Made by a program: the position numbers and the translations under genes. The notes below the pieces were generated by a model. The model saw only the letters and a program-made list of their open reading frames with translations, ran no database searches and was not told the origin of the DNA. From Thermoascus crustaceus (lineage: Eukaryota > Ascomycota > Eurotiomycetes > Eurotiales > Thermoascaceae), in the NCBI GenBank assembly GCA_001599835.1, contig BCIC01000001.1, positions 2,068,761 through 2,132,760 on the forward strand: 64,000 nt of DNA, in the 5' to 3' direction. Below are positions 13,734 through 26,200 of this stretch, in pieces. Each line of letters opens with the position of its first letter. Positions within the stretch are counted from its first letter, which is position 1.

Positions 13734-14490
13734 AATCTGTTATGTTGCTATGTATCTATTCATTCATGCGTCCTGTTTGCTTGAAAATATCTCTATCTGT
13801 CTGTCTATGTATTCGTCTATACTCCTCTGCTCTGCGACTTTCCAGTACTAGACTTTATCTATAGGTATGTATAATGAACATTCATGTCGTTTCTATGCGG
13901 GCTCTTTTTTCTTGCGGAATGAGGAATAAATGTCGTATGTTTCCATGTGGCTCAAGAGACGCTATATCTTTTCTTTAATAAATAAATGTAGTCATGGGTG
14001 ATCATGGTCGTGACTTGGGGGTATTTCGTATATTGATTCATATTGCTGTTCTCATGATGAGCCCACAAAGAAAAAAAAAGGATGAAGATCGAGAAAGAAC
14101 GCCGTGATAACTATTGATATCGATATTGATGTGATAGCACAGGACAGGACCGCTGTTATGGATATCCATCAGTTCAAGAGCTTTGACCGATACCGATAGA
14201 GATGCAACCTTTGCGAAAAAAAAGTTTCTTAACAAGCGGAGCGGAGCAGAAAACAGACCAGCGGTTTTATAGATAATTATCAAACCGAGCATCTTCACTT
14301 CAGAACCAGAGATGCTTGTACCGTAAACTGGGATATCTATCCTATATATAGAGAACGGTATGATGCAATGCATATATAGTACAGTGTAGAAGTTGCGAGA
14401 CACATACACACATGACTCGTAGGTATATCATGTCTGCCGTATTCATGGCCAAATAATGTACGTAACAGAAAAAAGCAACAGAAGTTTTCC

Positions 14491-16282
14491 TTAACAATCC
14501 GCTCTCCCAAAATACCGCGGGAACGGCACCACATCTCTAATGCTGCTCACGCCAGCCAGGTACCCCAGGAACCTGTCAAACCCGAGCCCGAATCCCCCAT
14601 GGGGCGCGGTGCCCCAGCGACGGAGGTCAGCGTACCATCGCAGATGGCCGAGGTCTTCGTTCGGCTGAAGGTAGGGGTATGAAGGTTCTCCTGGAGCCGG
14701 GGAAGCGTCACCGGATTCGGGAGCAGGCTGCTCACCGCGCGTCTTGATGAGGCCGTGTTCGCGCATGTTCTGGATCAGGTTCGGCAGGCGATGTTCACGG
14801 AGCGAACCGCCCGCTACTTCGCTGATTTCTGGCATCAAGAGGTCGAAGCATGCCACGGTTTGGGAGGCGCTGTTGTCCAGGTCTGATGGAGCCATGTAGA
14901 ACGGCTTGACGGCCTTGGGGTAGTCGGTCACGAAGACCGGGGTGCCCTTGCAGATATTCTCGACGATGTATTTCTCGTGTTCGAGCTGAAGGCCTTCGGA
15001 CCACGACGGCGGGAAGTTGAAGGATGCGCCATCCTTCGCGACAGCCTCTTGGAGGAGCTCGATGGCACGCGTGTATGTGATGCGGTGCCACCGGGGGCCT
15101 TCGATCAGGCCTAGCCATCGTTGACGCAACGAGGAATCAGAAGAGCTGGCATCCTCCTGCCCGGATTCACCTGTCCTTTTCGCAGACAGGACCTCCTGCC
15201 CGACAGGTGCGTCGTACAATCTCCGTGTCAGATCACGAACGATGTACTCGACGAGGTCCGTGAGTGAGTCCAGATCGTGCATGAAGTTGACCTCCGCCTC
15301 GAGCATGTAGAACTCGCTCAGGTGGCGCGGCGTATCGCTCTTCTCGGCCCTGAATGTCGGGGAGAGTGTCCACACGCTGCCCAATTCCGCAGCATACGCC
15401 TCGAGATGCAGTTGCGAGGACACGGTCAGGTACTTAGGTGACCGGAAGAAAGGAGGTTCTGCATCAGCACCAGATCCTGCGGCGGTGCGAGGAACGACGG
15501 TAAAGGTCTCCCCTGCGCCTTCGCAATCGGATGAGGTTATCAGCGGCGGCTGAACCTGTGTGAAGGCTCCGCTTGGATGTGACCGGAATACGCTTCCCAG
15601 CTGGTATATGCATTCTGATCGGAATCGTGACAGGAGGGAGTTGAACGGCGTTCGCAGCCGGAGGTGTGGGATCTGTCGAAGGAAATCGGGCGTGTGGTAC
15701 TTCTTCTGGATGGGATATGTCTGCATTCGAGGACAAGATCAGTCTCGCCATCTTCGTTAGGAATTGCCAATATATATATATATATATACCCGCAACTAAC
15801 CTCAGGATCCGACGCGCCGACAACCTTCACCTCGGTCGTCTGAAGCTCATGACTCTGCTCCTTCCCAGGGGGACAAGCTTTCCACAGTCCGGTTATTTCA
15901 ACAGCCGCTCCGGTAGTCAATCTGAAATAAATCCACATAAAAACATCAGTCACTGAACGCAGCCTGCGCATTCTATTCTCGATTCCGTCGGAGAACATGG
16001 AACATGGACATACTCAGCCGCCTGCTCCGGCTTCAAGATCGCCTGCAACGGCTGCACCGTCGAGCCGTCCGTGATCTCCGCAAACGCAAACCGCTTCTGC
16101 TTCCGAACAGACCGGATAAAGCCCTGCACTTTGACCTCCTTGTCCTCGAGACTCGAGGCGCCACCCTCGCCTTTCTGGAGGATCTGCGCGCATCGCAGCG
16201 GCGCGGGTCGATGGATTGCGGGGTGGTGGCTGCTGTTAAGCCTTGAGACGGATGTGACGAAGCTCCGCCGCCATGTCCGCAT
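14491..16282 (-). CDS. SLM5: Asparaginyl-tRNA synthetase, mitochondrial (class IIb)
   Basis: Charges mitochondrial tRNA-Asn with asparagine using ATP. Three exons are inferred: 16282-16014, 15921-15801 and 15720-14491, separated by introns of 92 bp (GTATGT...CAG) and 80 bp (GTTAGT...CAG), giving 539 residues. The start MRTWRRSFVTS is Arg/Ser-rich without acidic residues, as expected of a mitochondrial targeting peptide; an upstream in-frame extension to 16450 is possible but less likely. The amino-terminal OB-fold anticodon domain spans roughly residues 45-130 (VKVQGFIRSVRKQKRFAFAEI; LTTGAAVEITG). The class II core follows with the motif-2 stretch FRAEKSDTPRHLSEF at about 253-267 and motif 3, GFGLGFDRFLGYLAG, at 506-520. 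The carboxyl end DVVPFPRYFGRADC is the usual AsnRS terminus. Intron 2 contains a (TA)9 microsatellite (15771-15788). Confidence 0.95.
15771..15788. repeat. (TA)9 microsatellite inside AsnRS intron 2
   Basis: Nine TA units lie 12 bases downstream of the intron 2 donor on the minus strand. Length changes here would alter intron length but not coding sequence. Confidence 0.85.
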
Positions 16283-17528
16283 TGCGCGCGAAGCAAATAA
16301 ATTGAATGAAGGACTGCCGATTGAGGGGTTGTGGTGTTTTGGACTGTCGGGCGTTAGGTGCTGTGATGCAAATAGAAGATCGCGTTTGATGCGTTTGATC
16401 TGAGCGGGCGGTTGCCGCGGGGGGGACGTGACCTTGGCAGCCCTAATCAATCAGATGGACTACAGTATTTAATTTTCCATGCACCCTCATGGCGTAGCAT
16501 TATATTTACAACAAAAAAACCACTGTAATAATGACCTTTTTATCGAATTGCAAGCGTTTCTCAGTTCTTTCGTTACATTCCTCGCCAAAATTCGCCATTA
16601 TATAAAGGTCGCACAAGTATGTAGGTATCTAGTACCTAAACCATGGAGGTAACTAAGGTATCATGCTTTTTATCCCAGCAGTGGGTTCCAAGGTACTCCA
16701 CAAATGATATTACGTATAGGAACATGGCCTGGATAGTTCTATAACATGAATTGTACCCTGCCTCAGATTAATATATAGACCTGGAAGGAGATCAAAAGAG
16801 CAAAAATGACCCTGAACTAACAACGGGGCATAGTGAATTGCAGGCTAGCAACGATTCTTCTGGGAAGATTACTCTCTAATTACCGTTCCATCTGGAATAG
16901 ATGATGGGGAACATGTGTTCCTTCGAAGTCAAGCAACAGAGTCAAAAGTAAAAAGGCGAAGCATTGCCATTCTGACTTATCTCCTACATGGGTACGACAT
17001 TAAATAGTAGACAAAAGTGATCGCAATCTCTGCATTAACCTGGGATATAACCCATTTAGTGTCACATCCATATCCGAAATAGGAGGAGCAGTTCCCAGGT
17101 ATCCAAACCAGCTGCGTTGGAGGAACATGGATAAGTAGAGTTGAGAAGAATCATGTCACGAAAGACATAAACGTAATTAGTCGTTATCTCGCAGTAAATT
17201 GCCATCGTAAAGAGAGAAATTATAACATTAATATCACACCATAACTCATAACCATAACCATTGCTGACTGTATCCCCTCACATCCCTACCCGTCCTTTAA
17301 GAAAGACCACCCACCTCATGTAAATGTCACATATAAAAAAACAAGACAGAGAAGAAAGACACTCCTAGAATCGACCTTTAACTTGGCCTTTGAGGCGCAA
17401 TTCACCCATTTGCTGCCGTGTGACCAGATCAGAAGGTGCCCAGTTCCCAAGACTCCTGCGCCGTTAATTCCCATTTCTTGACAGCATATCCTCATTTCGT
17501 TAACTATCTTCTAATTCACCGATATAGA
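16283..17528. other. Intergenic DNA between AsnRS and the DUF2434 gene
   Basis: No coding sequence beyond a possible in-frame amino-terminal extension of AsnRS up to 16450. It should contain the AsnRS promoter (near 16.3-16.6 kb) and the 3' untranslated region of the DUF2434 gene (about 17.2-17.5 kb). The rest is unremarkable AT-rich sequence. Confidence 0.6.
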
Positions 17529-19179
17529 TTATATATCCAGCATACTCCTCACTTCCTGAAGTGCTGCGTCCGACGTTGCTGAGTTTCCAGAGGATGTCGC
17601 CGCATAGCTCTCTGAATTGCTGGCGTGTCGATCCGGACTGTGGTGCGAATTTCTCAAGCCAGCCTGACTGCTGGAGGTGTCGGCGAAGGGATCGTTCAAC
17701 TCGCCAGAATGGCGGGTAGTCGAAGAGGTGACTTCGACTCCATTATCGACAGCATTGTCCTTATAATCCTCGTCCCCGTAGTGAGTGCGCATGTTGCCCA
17801 TCTCGACGTAACGCTCAAAGTTTTTGTGTGTCGGTTTGCCGCCTCCAATCTCCATCACGAAGGCCTTCAGCCGTCCATTCTCGTCTAGAATAGGAGGGCG
17901 ATAGTCCAGCCGCATTCTTCTCCACCAGTTCGGCTTCTTATTTCTCAGCCCGAGCTCGGCATCGAGGGCACGGCTCTGTTCTTCGCGTTGGAAGATCAAG
18001 GATTGGTCTTCGTTCTGTTCTATGTGGGCGCAGATATTGAAGAGGATTATAACCAGCAAGGCTGGGGTGTAGCCTAGACCGAATATCCAGCCCGAATTGA
18101 TATCGTACTTGAACGGAGAGACAGACCAATTGAAAGCGGCAGCAATTGTGTAGCCGACCTTGACTCCTAGAAGGGCGATCGCAATTATGAACTTAATGGG
18201 GGCCGCCTGGAGATAAAATATCTGCTGTCGTAACTTGCTTGCTGGTCGTGGGCTGTATCGGTATATGCTATGCCCAAGGCTATAACAGATGACAAGCACT
18301 GCTACGAGAGCCATGAAACCCGCAGCCTTGAAACGCCCATCTGTAGCCACGGGTTTGGCGCGCACTTCTTGCTGTTCACGACTTCGTTGCAGCTGGATGG
18401 GCGTCCAGGTCCGTGGGACAGCCAGAAAGAAATTCAGCCAAGCAAACAGATAGAAGATCACAGGCAGCCAAAACTCCTGGCTTTCTCGTGTCGTTTCTGA
18501 TGAGAATGCAACGGCATCTCGATCGAGGATCTGGCGTTCTTGCCACTTGCCCCTAGTTGTAGCAGAACAGTTAATCCAGTCGCCCCGATGACCCATTCAT
18601 TCATTAGTTCAGAGTAGGTCCTTACCAATGTCGCACACCCTCCCAGACCGCTGCTATCAAACAGGGCGTTATGATATAGTAGAAGAGACTCTGCAGGACC
18701 AGCGCCGTGCTCTGCAAGTAATCACGTCCCACATCAACGCCCATAAAGCAGCTGATGGTACCGCAAGCCGCGGCAGCCAGCAGCCAGTACCACTGCCACC
18801 TGCGACCCACGGCCTTCCACCTCCTATCCAGAGGCAGGAACCTCTTCCCATGTTTCCGCAGACTCGCCAACGTAAACATGATTGACACAGCGAACATGGC
18901 CGCGAAAGCGATCCCCAGCTTCCCATGCTGGCCAAGGTCCTTGATTGGAGAGTAGCAGGAGGTGCCATTGACGAAGGTCCCATTCAGAAACATTTGTGGT
19001 CGGAAGACGCTGAACGTGAGAAAGCAGTTCGACCCGTTCGAGAGGGTCCCGTTCGAGTATAGCGTGTAGTTGAAGTGGTTGAGCGCGGTGCGGTTGAAGT
19101 GGACATTGTTGATAATTACGTCTGTCTCATTCTGGCCCTGTTGGAATGGGACGAGCTCCCGGACGGAGATCAGAGACAT
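17529..19179 (-). CDS. DUF2434-family seven-transmembrane protein with glycosylated ectodomain
   Basis: Predicted 525-residue membrane protein of unknown function, resembling the fungal DUF2434 family. Two exons are inferred: 19179-18626 and 18552-17529, with a 73-bp intron (GTAAGG...TAG) that rejoins TG/G as Trp. Residues about 1-85 form a hydrophilic segment with seven N-glycosylation sequons (NET, NRT, NYT, NGT, NGS, NGT, NGT), implying an outside or luminal face. Seven hydrophobic segments follow, beginning LGIAFAAMF, WYWLLAAAA, YLQSTALVL, FWLPVIFYL, FKAAGFMAL, IKFIIAIAL and GWIFGLGYT. The last 170 or so residues are soluble and Ser/Asp-rich, presumably cytosolic. Family identity rests on memory of its sequence pattern. 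It could be a receptor-like or structural membrane protein; no catalytic motif is visible. Confidence 0.85.
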
Positions 19180-20084
19180 GATGGGTGGTTATCGGTCAAT
19201 ATTGATAACAGGCTATCGAGCACAGACACGAGCAGGCTCCAGCTCAATACTGCCGCCCTTGGAGCTTCATCGCGGGTGATATGATACTGGAAACAACGGT
19301 AAACAGCGCAGTTTACTGAAAACGGAGATATGGAAGAGAAAACACAATGGAAATTATCTTTCTCGGCTGAAGGTCGACGGCGGGAAGTCCGGAGGTTCGA
19401 GGCTGATGACGGGCAATGAGGTGTTCTCCGCGGCTGGGTCGGAAAGAATGCGGAGAGCGGATAAGCAAGCTTGGCGGGGCGACGATCTGGGCCAGTGTTG
19501 ATAACTTCAAGTTGATATGCTTATCAGCCAACGAACTGAAGTTGAATCTCTCTGCGTACTCCTTTAGGGGACAACGAAACATACCAAGAAACTTTTTATC
19601 AAGAAATACTGATCTCCGTTTCCAGTGGCTCTGTCAGAATCTTGTATCTTGCGGCTGCTGAGACTTGAAACCACGTGACTTCTATCTATATCACAAACAT
19701 CCAACAAGATCTAGTCCATAGAAAGTATAGACTAAAGTGTCAGATGTTGTTCACAGTGGACAGCTATAAAGGCCTTACATATACTTGGTCGCAGCAAGGG
19801 CTTTACGAGACCCATCTCCAAGGCTAAAGAACCTTAAATAAACGAAGTCTCCTCATAGTCTACGAAAGAATATTATCTGTACTATCGTCAAAGCAATAAA
19901 TGATTTTGTCTTCATTAGTTATTTCATATTTTGTACTATTGTACAAAAGGACAATGCATATCGCATCGTATCACCCAGAGCTTTCTTTAGAAGTTCCATG
20001 TGCTAGGACCTACTTGGTAGATTTCCCCAACTGACGGAACCTCAACGCGCTCTCTGAAGAGAGACTCTCCACAAGCCCATACCA
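19180..20084. other. Short intergenic DNA between two minus-strand genes
   Basis: Contains the presumed promoter of the DUF2434 gene (19.2-19.6 kb) and the 3' flank of the secreted-protein gene (about 19.9-20.08 kb). Small open frames here show no motifs. Confidence 0.6.
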
Positions 20085-21926
20085 TTACATGGAATGGGAG
20101 CGAAGCCGTCCTGCACCGCAAGAATTGTCGTACCAGTCAAGGTTGAGGTCATCGAGGACCCAGTCATTGGTCGCGCCATGAGTAGTAGCATTGAACAAGA
20201 TGCTGGTCAGCCCACGGAACTCGTCGTCGAGGTTGATGGTTGACAAGTTGCAGCTCTGTTCGATAGCGCAGGTGGGGATCTCGATGACCTGGACGTGCGC
20301 CTTGTACTCGGCTCCAGCCCGGGGTGAATACTTGAATCCAGTCACAGAAACCTCGCAGGGCACGTCCGTCAGGTTACCGGGGCAGCCAAAGGATAGCGAG
20401 TACAAGTTGAACCAGAACTTGCTGTCGGCCAGCCGGGGGCCAACGCTGAACTGCGCTCCGTTCTTGAGGTCCTCGGGCATGTCTGGATCGTCTTCAGTCT
20501 CTGACTGAAAGATTGCCACGTGCGGGGCCGAGACTGGGACGAAGCCCTCGTACGATTTTCCATAGGTCCAGCCTTCGGAGAACAAGAAGTGATAGTATGG
20601 GCTGAAGATGGGCGGGAAGACGCTATCGTTTCCAGGCGGAGGACTGTACGAAGGCAGATGATCGAACTGAACGCAAACAAAGTATTAGTCGGTCTCTAGG
20701 AGTAGCATGCATCATTCAAGGATCTACGTTAGGTGGATACTTACATTGATAGTGAAGTTTCCAATCTCGCCACAGTCACTTGGAGTTGGAGTGGGAGTAG
20801 AACCGACGGGAGTCGAACTCGAACCTGGAAAAGTCACAGAGGCTCGAATGGTTGCTGTCGGAGTTGTGGGAATAGAGGAACCTGGGAACGTCACAGAAGC
20901 TTTAATAGTCGCCGTTGGCGTTTCGTGATTGTAAGTGGTTTCCCACGAGACAACTACTCCGCTGATAGTCGCAGTAACCCATTTAAGAGCTTTGGTACCC
21001 CCAATCTGCCTCTTTATAACTGGCGCTGCTGTGTGCAGAGGTGCCATATGGTGGAAAGGCCAACTCCCAGGGTGGTATTGCACGCTGGAAGCAGAAATAG
21101 GGGCTGCTGCATTTGGCACCGTGGGACGAGTCACGTTCCAGCCGTTTGGACCGATTCCAGTGAAACGAAGTGTCGAAACTTTGCTGCTCGAAGGAGCCTT
21201 GACAGAGATTTCAGGGGCCGTAAGTGTAATGACATTTGTAAAGGTGGACGTGAGAGTGATCGCCGTGGTGGACTCGGAAATAGGGTCAGTGATAACAGTC
21301 GTAGTCTCGGGAGGCGGGTCAGAAGTCTTGGGAATCGCAGCAACTGGGACAGTCTCTGTAACAGTAAAGTACTGTGTCTGGATAACCGTGACACCGGTCT
21401 CAGAAGAGGTGATCCCACTATCGGCTTCACCATTGGTCTCCCCGCCGTTATTATTGCCTGACGGCAGGGGAGCAATACAGCCAACAGTAGGCTCGGGAGC
21501 TACAGTGACAGTGACATGCACAGTCTCCGCAGGCAATTTGACCATGTCGGTGATGGTGACAGTTGGGTCCTTCTGAAATACGCTGCTGGTGCTGTTCCAG
21601 CTGTTGGACAAAGACCTGTATATATATATTTTTTTAATTTCGTCAGTTATCCAGACGCTCTTGGCAAGAACCCAATGCTGAATGCCTCAAGAAGATGGTT
21701 TTGGAAGCCATAATTTGTCAAGTAAGCAACGAAAGGGGCTTTGAAGCAAGAATAGAAATAATCATGAGGATTATATGTTAGCTAGAACAGCCATATGCTA
21801 GAGAATTGCATGGAGAAGATAGAAAATGATAAGAAATGAGTGAACATACACCTTAGGCACATTAACACCCGCAGCCAGAGTGGTCAGGGCCACAGTGGCA
21901 AGCGTCGGAATCACCTGAGCCCGCAT
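20085..21926 (-). CDS. Secreted Ser/Thr-rich protein with a DUF7371-like carboxyl domain
   Basis: Predicted 509-residue extracellular or wall-associated protein. Three exons are inferred: 21926-21850, 21615-20745 and 20666-20085. Intron 1 is 234 bp (GTATGT...CAG, unusually long for this window) and intron 2 is 78 bp (GTAAGT...CAG, branch site GACTAATAC). Exon 1 encodes a typical signal peptide, MRAQVIPTLATVALTTLAAG. The middle (about 30-310) is a Ser/Thr/Pro/Val-rich stalk likely to be O-glycosylated, with two copies of a 19-residue unit containing ASVTFPGSS. The carboxyl third, from FDHLPSYSPP, has PIFSPYYHF, SFGCPGNL, DEFRGLTSI and DDLNLDWYDNSCGAG; this pattern resembles the fungal DUF7371 domain as I remember it. 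Its biochemical role is unknown. Two antisense open frames over the stalk are compositional shadows. Confidence 0.83.
20823..20921 (-). repeat. Two imperfect 57-bp tandem units within the secreted-protein stalk
   Basis: The second unit is offset by 57 bp (19 codons) from the first: on the plus strand, similar blocks begin with cctgga at 20824 and cctggg at 20881. Each encodes a Pro-Thr-Ala-Thr-Ile segment followed by ASVTFPGSS. This is typical of expanding cell-wall protein stalks. Confidence 0.6.
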
Positions 21927-23170
21927 CTCGGATGGATGCAGTCAGGTTGATGCCCTTTGGCCACTGGAGAACAATGTAGTCAAAGGTGTTGATGGAAACT
22001 GTTAAGTGTGTAGGACGTGCAAGACCGGTCCAGAACCCTTGGCCTATCCCCACAGGAGCTCAGTCAGTTTCATCAAACAATGGATAAATTCAGTGCTCTG
22101 CTTAACTTACCGCGTGAGTCAAGGGGATGACAAGCTGTCCCACGCGCTTAGCAGTTTTGCTTTGTCAGAGATCCTTGTTCTTGTGCGGTTAGGGTTGGGT
22201 GGTGTGGGCAAGGAGAGAAGGGAGGAATGTGTGAGAGAGAGGATGTGAAGGGAGCACACCCACAAATACATTCAAAACAGCACTGGGGGGCCACCCAACA
22301 GGTTGCTAGGACAAGAGACATGATGGGGGACCCTGCACACAGGGAAATTGTGTGGAAAGATCCATTGATATATGTGGAGAGGAAAATGGGAGAAATCACA
22401 ACATACATTATGGGAAAGGAATATGCCTAAACAGTGAGAGAGAGCAATCAGTAAAGAATAACAGTAAACAAAAAGAAACTAGAATATCTCCCAGTCTACT
22501 TCCACAATTAGCAACCTCATAGCTTGAACCCCTGGCATCACTATTTACCATCAGCAACTCTGATTCCTAGATCTGCCCACATTAGGTTTGCAAGCCGGTA
22601 CCCTTCTTCAGTTAGACATCCTAATTCAACAGAAATAAGTAGAAGAGACTCAACTGTCTTTCAACAGCAACACAGGCAGAGATCTCCATAATAACGACAA
22701 GCGATGTGAATAAAATAAATCCAAGGGCAGCATCCATGAAAACCTCACCAGTGCAGAAGGGTATCATATTATATCATGTCAGCGTTGGACAGTAGCAGTA
22801 TTCATGTTCGAAGCTCAAATCTTGAACAAGAGGAATCTCGTACTCCAGATCTAGAAATGAATGCTTATCTCTAGAACCAAATTGAGCACAAGCTTTCTCT
22901 CTCCTGTGAGCACTCAAAAGATGATTGATGTTTGGACGAAATGCGCCCTAAGCTGCTAGGAGATATAAAGCAACGTTTCCATTCATCTATCCATTCATCC
23001 CAGGCTGGACTTGATAGAAGGAAGTTTGGAGTAACCTCGTAAATCTTCTAAAGGGAAATTATGAATAAAGAGAAAGGAGAAGCAGAAGAAGAAATTGTTT
23101 CTCCCATTTCGTCTAATTTTCATAAACCAGAAAGTTGCTACTTATCGGTGAATGAAAAGCTTCTTTTTTA

Positions 23171-23231
23171 GGGGGGAGGGGGGGGGGGGGNTTAAAGAAT
23201 NTGGTAAAAGCCATCATTATTCTTTTGGNGN
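23171..23231. repeat. Poly-G tract with unresolved bases
   Basis: A run of about 20 bases, G except for one A, followed by N at 23191 and further N at 23201, 23229 and 23231. True length is uncertain. Confidence 0.8.
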
Positions 23232-26200
23232 GGTCAGTTCAGGGCTCAGGGCTCTCTCTCTCTCTCTCTCTGGACAGTTTTCGATTCAAATGGCATGTCA
23301 TATCCATATTGGAGTCCTAGGGCCGACTACCCAGCTACCTACCTAACATACCTTCCTACCTACCTACTCCCTAGTCGCTACCTAACTAGAATAGAACCCT
23401 ACTTACCTGACGTAAGTCTACCATGTGGTCCACGTACAGTACAGACATAGTATGGATTATGTACTAGATAGATAGATAGACAAAGTGGATCGGAGAATTT
23501 TTCTCCAGCGACTCGTTAGAGAACGGAAACTCTACTCCAGTCCTGCTATACAGCAGAGCTGAACAGGTGCATACCTATCTTGCAAGTCCGACGTGGAGAT
23601 GGAGGATGGAGGGTCAGCGATACGATCGCCACCTCCCCTCCTCCCCATAGGGAAGAAGGAACACATAACACATAGCATAGAGTAGCAGGAGCCGGCAGTG
23701 AGTTTTAGCGTCAGCAGTTGAGAAAAGTAAAAAAAAGACCCATCGGACAGAAAAATGTCACGTTATTATTGTTAGGCTGCAACTGTACCTGTACGTGCAG
23801 CCCTCGTATCCATGGATATAGTCGGAGAATATCCGGTATCTACCTAGCTAGGTACCTAGGTACTAAGTAGGTACCTAGCCTATCCATCCGAAAAGAAAGT
23901 CACTTCCCACTGGACCTAAGAGAGAGAGAGACTTTTTAACGGCTCAGAAATAAATGGTGCCCAGGTGCCTAGCAAAAAAGTCAATTGCAAAATTGACCGA
24001 ACGGTTGAAGTTAGAGCTCGAAAGCGGTGGCTGTCACGCGAACAGCAGAGACATACATACACACGCACATACAGGGAGAGAGTCGATCGGCGGTCAGTTA
24101 GTCAGTCAGCCAGTCAGGCAAGGAGAGAAGGGTGATTATGCCCAGGTAGGTGGCAAGACTTCACATAAGCATCCGCTGTATATTCCGTACAGTACTTACG
24201 TCGGATACATGCGATGTCATACCCCATGATTCGTATCTTCTATTCGGGTTCCAGCGCGGCAGACATGGCATATGCTTTCGTACAGTACATAACTACCTAG
24301 GTAGGTACGTACTGTATTGTATAGATAGTACGGAGTTACTAACAGAGACTTCAAGATTGGCCACTGTGGAACTGGATACTCGAGGAGGTGATTCCAGGAA
24401 TTCTTCAAAGCTTACGCAGCAGTAAGTGGTCCCAAACACAGCACAGCCCATGACGCAGCCCAGCAAGCGCATATCGAATCATAATCTACGGAGTGCAGTA
24501 GTCTAAGTCGGCCTGCAGCCTGCAAGACAAACTTGCGAATCCAGTTATTCAGCCCAGTCAGGGGACCCGAATTTTGCACCAGGACTCCCCGACAAGGGAT
24601 CCCTAGGTTAGGTACGGAGCACAGAGTTATGCACCAGGCAACCTTTTGCGGAGAAGTTCTCCACAACGATTCCCTTTCCTGGAAAGTACCGTCAGGTGGG
24701 ATTTCCATGCAGGTAACCCGGCAAGCGTCAGCTGACACAGATATACGAATGTCCCCATCCACCGTCTATGGAGATTGGAGAACTGTTGACTGTCGGACGG
24801 TATCTGCGGGGCGAGGCAAACATGATCTCCAATCTTCTCCACAATCCCTGCGTGCTGCGTCAGTCCGGGGTACGTGGATAGTTATGCGAAGCGTGTATGT
24901 GATGTGAGGTAGCTGACCGATGGACGATGCTTCAGTCGTGAAACAACACAGCTTAAAATCGAGAGCCAGATCTACTCCGCAGCGTTGGCCCCAAAAGACC
25001 AGCGAAATCCGGGGGCGCTGCCTCGCCTGACAGGCCAATGACGGAGGCGATCGGATGGGACCGCTGGCTGCCCCAGGCGGGAAGAACACACGGCGGGAAG
25101 AACCGCCTGGAGACCTTCCGCCGACGGCCACGGAGCCGTGACCCCGCAGTGAACGGACCGGGCCTTTTAGTCGCCGACTTGCCGGTACTGGACTGGCTGT
25201 GGCAGAGTCTGTTCGGTCCGTGTCTGTATCGTTGCTTTTTCTTCCTTTTTTGCTTCCTTTTCTTTTCTCCGATCTCGCTTTGCCTTTTTTTTTTCTCCAG
25301 GCACGATTGCCTGCATTGGGTAAGTTACGTCCCTGCCAACGGATGTGCATATCGCAGCCCTAATCACCTCGAAGGTACTCACGATGCGATGCGGGGTGCA
25401 GCCGTAGAGAACTTCGAGAACATGGCGAACCCTGGGCTAAAAGGATCGCACGGTTCAAAAAGAGCCAGGACCCTGCCAGAGAAAAAAAGATCTTCGCGGG
25501 TTTCCGCTTTGGGTCATTCCGTTGCTCCATTGGCACCCCCTCCATTAAAGTCCGGTCGCCCAGCTACCCAAGGAGGCAGGCAGATACAGAACGGACGTAG
25601 AAGTGTACTGACTGGGCAAGTATTCCGCGAATCCCGAGCATTAATTATTATTCTTTGCATTAGTTACCCAGCTGGCCTCGGGCTTTGGGAGAAATGGAAT
25701 GTCAAAGTTCTTCTGGCGTGGGGGGGGTGCGATGAACGCCTAGCTGTCGACCAATCAGAACGGAGGCAGTAGCGTTTACGAAACGGAACTGGAGTCGCAG
25801 CCAAGTGGGCAAGCTGCACGGCCGATGCACGACTACGTCGGCGCGTTTCAGAACGACGATTCTTGCCGATCTTGCCTCTCGTAATAATGCCAAGAGCCAG
25901 CAGTCACCTGAGCCGTTACTGGGCCTCTGAGGGAGCAGAAAGGACGCCTTAATAATTCGAAGCTGATGACTCGCTGGATGACGCGCGACCAAAGATGCAC
26001 TTGCGCGATAAAGTTGCTATCCTGAGATGATGGTCCCGATCGTATCTGGACCGAGGTGTGACATCAATGGAATGCGGTTGGCCTAACTTAAGTTCCTACT
26101 GCGTACCTCCTGGCGGATCCAGTTACTTCCTCTCGAGTCTCGATACGCAGTACTTCTCTGGCTGGTCCTTGCGGTGTTGGAACGTGTGACCTGGCGTATG

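Larger units (their letters stand above)
5721..14490. other. About 8.8 kb gene-free region between the AsnRS gene and the WOPR leader
   Basis: No exon with recognisable protein motifs was found on either strand; the longest frames (for example 7035-7472) begin with non-ATG codons and look random. The region lies upstream of the minus-strand WOPR gene and downstream of AsnRS, so most of it is potential WOPR regulatory sequence. It carries four TACGGAGTA/TACTCCGTA copies (7372, 7724, 10304, 11281), T18 at 9971-9988, an A10-(GA)n tract at 10797-10819, AAAT repeats at 10371-10396, CAGA repeats at 12382-12400, overlapping AGATCT units at about 12410-12425 and C13 at 13721-13733. The part from about 13 to 14.4 kb is strongly AT-rich. 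Confidence 0.65.

Noticed and set aside
20733..21576. Two plus-strand open frames of 213 and 242 codons
   Set aside because: They lie antisense to the Ser/Thr/Val-rich stalk of the secreted protein; stop-poor composition explains them, and they show no motifs.
25038..25772. Plus-strand frame of 244 codons
   Set aside because: Phe/Leu-rich middle comes from a T-rich tract, the rest has no motif, and the opposite strand is equally open; not enough to call a gene.
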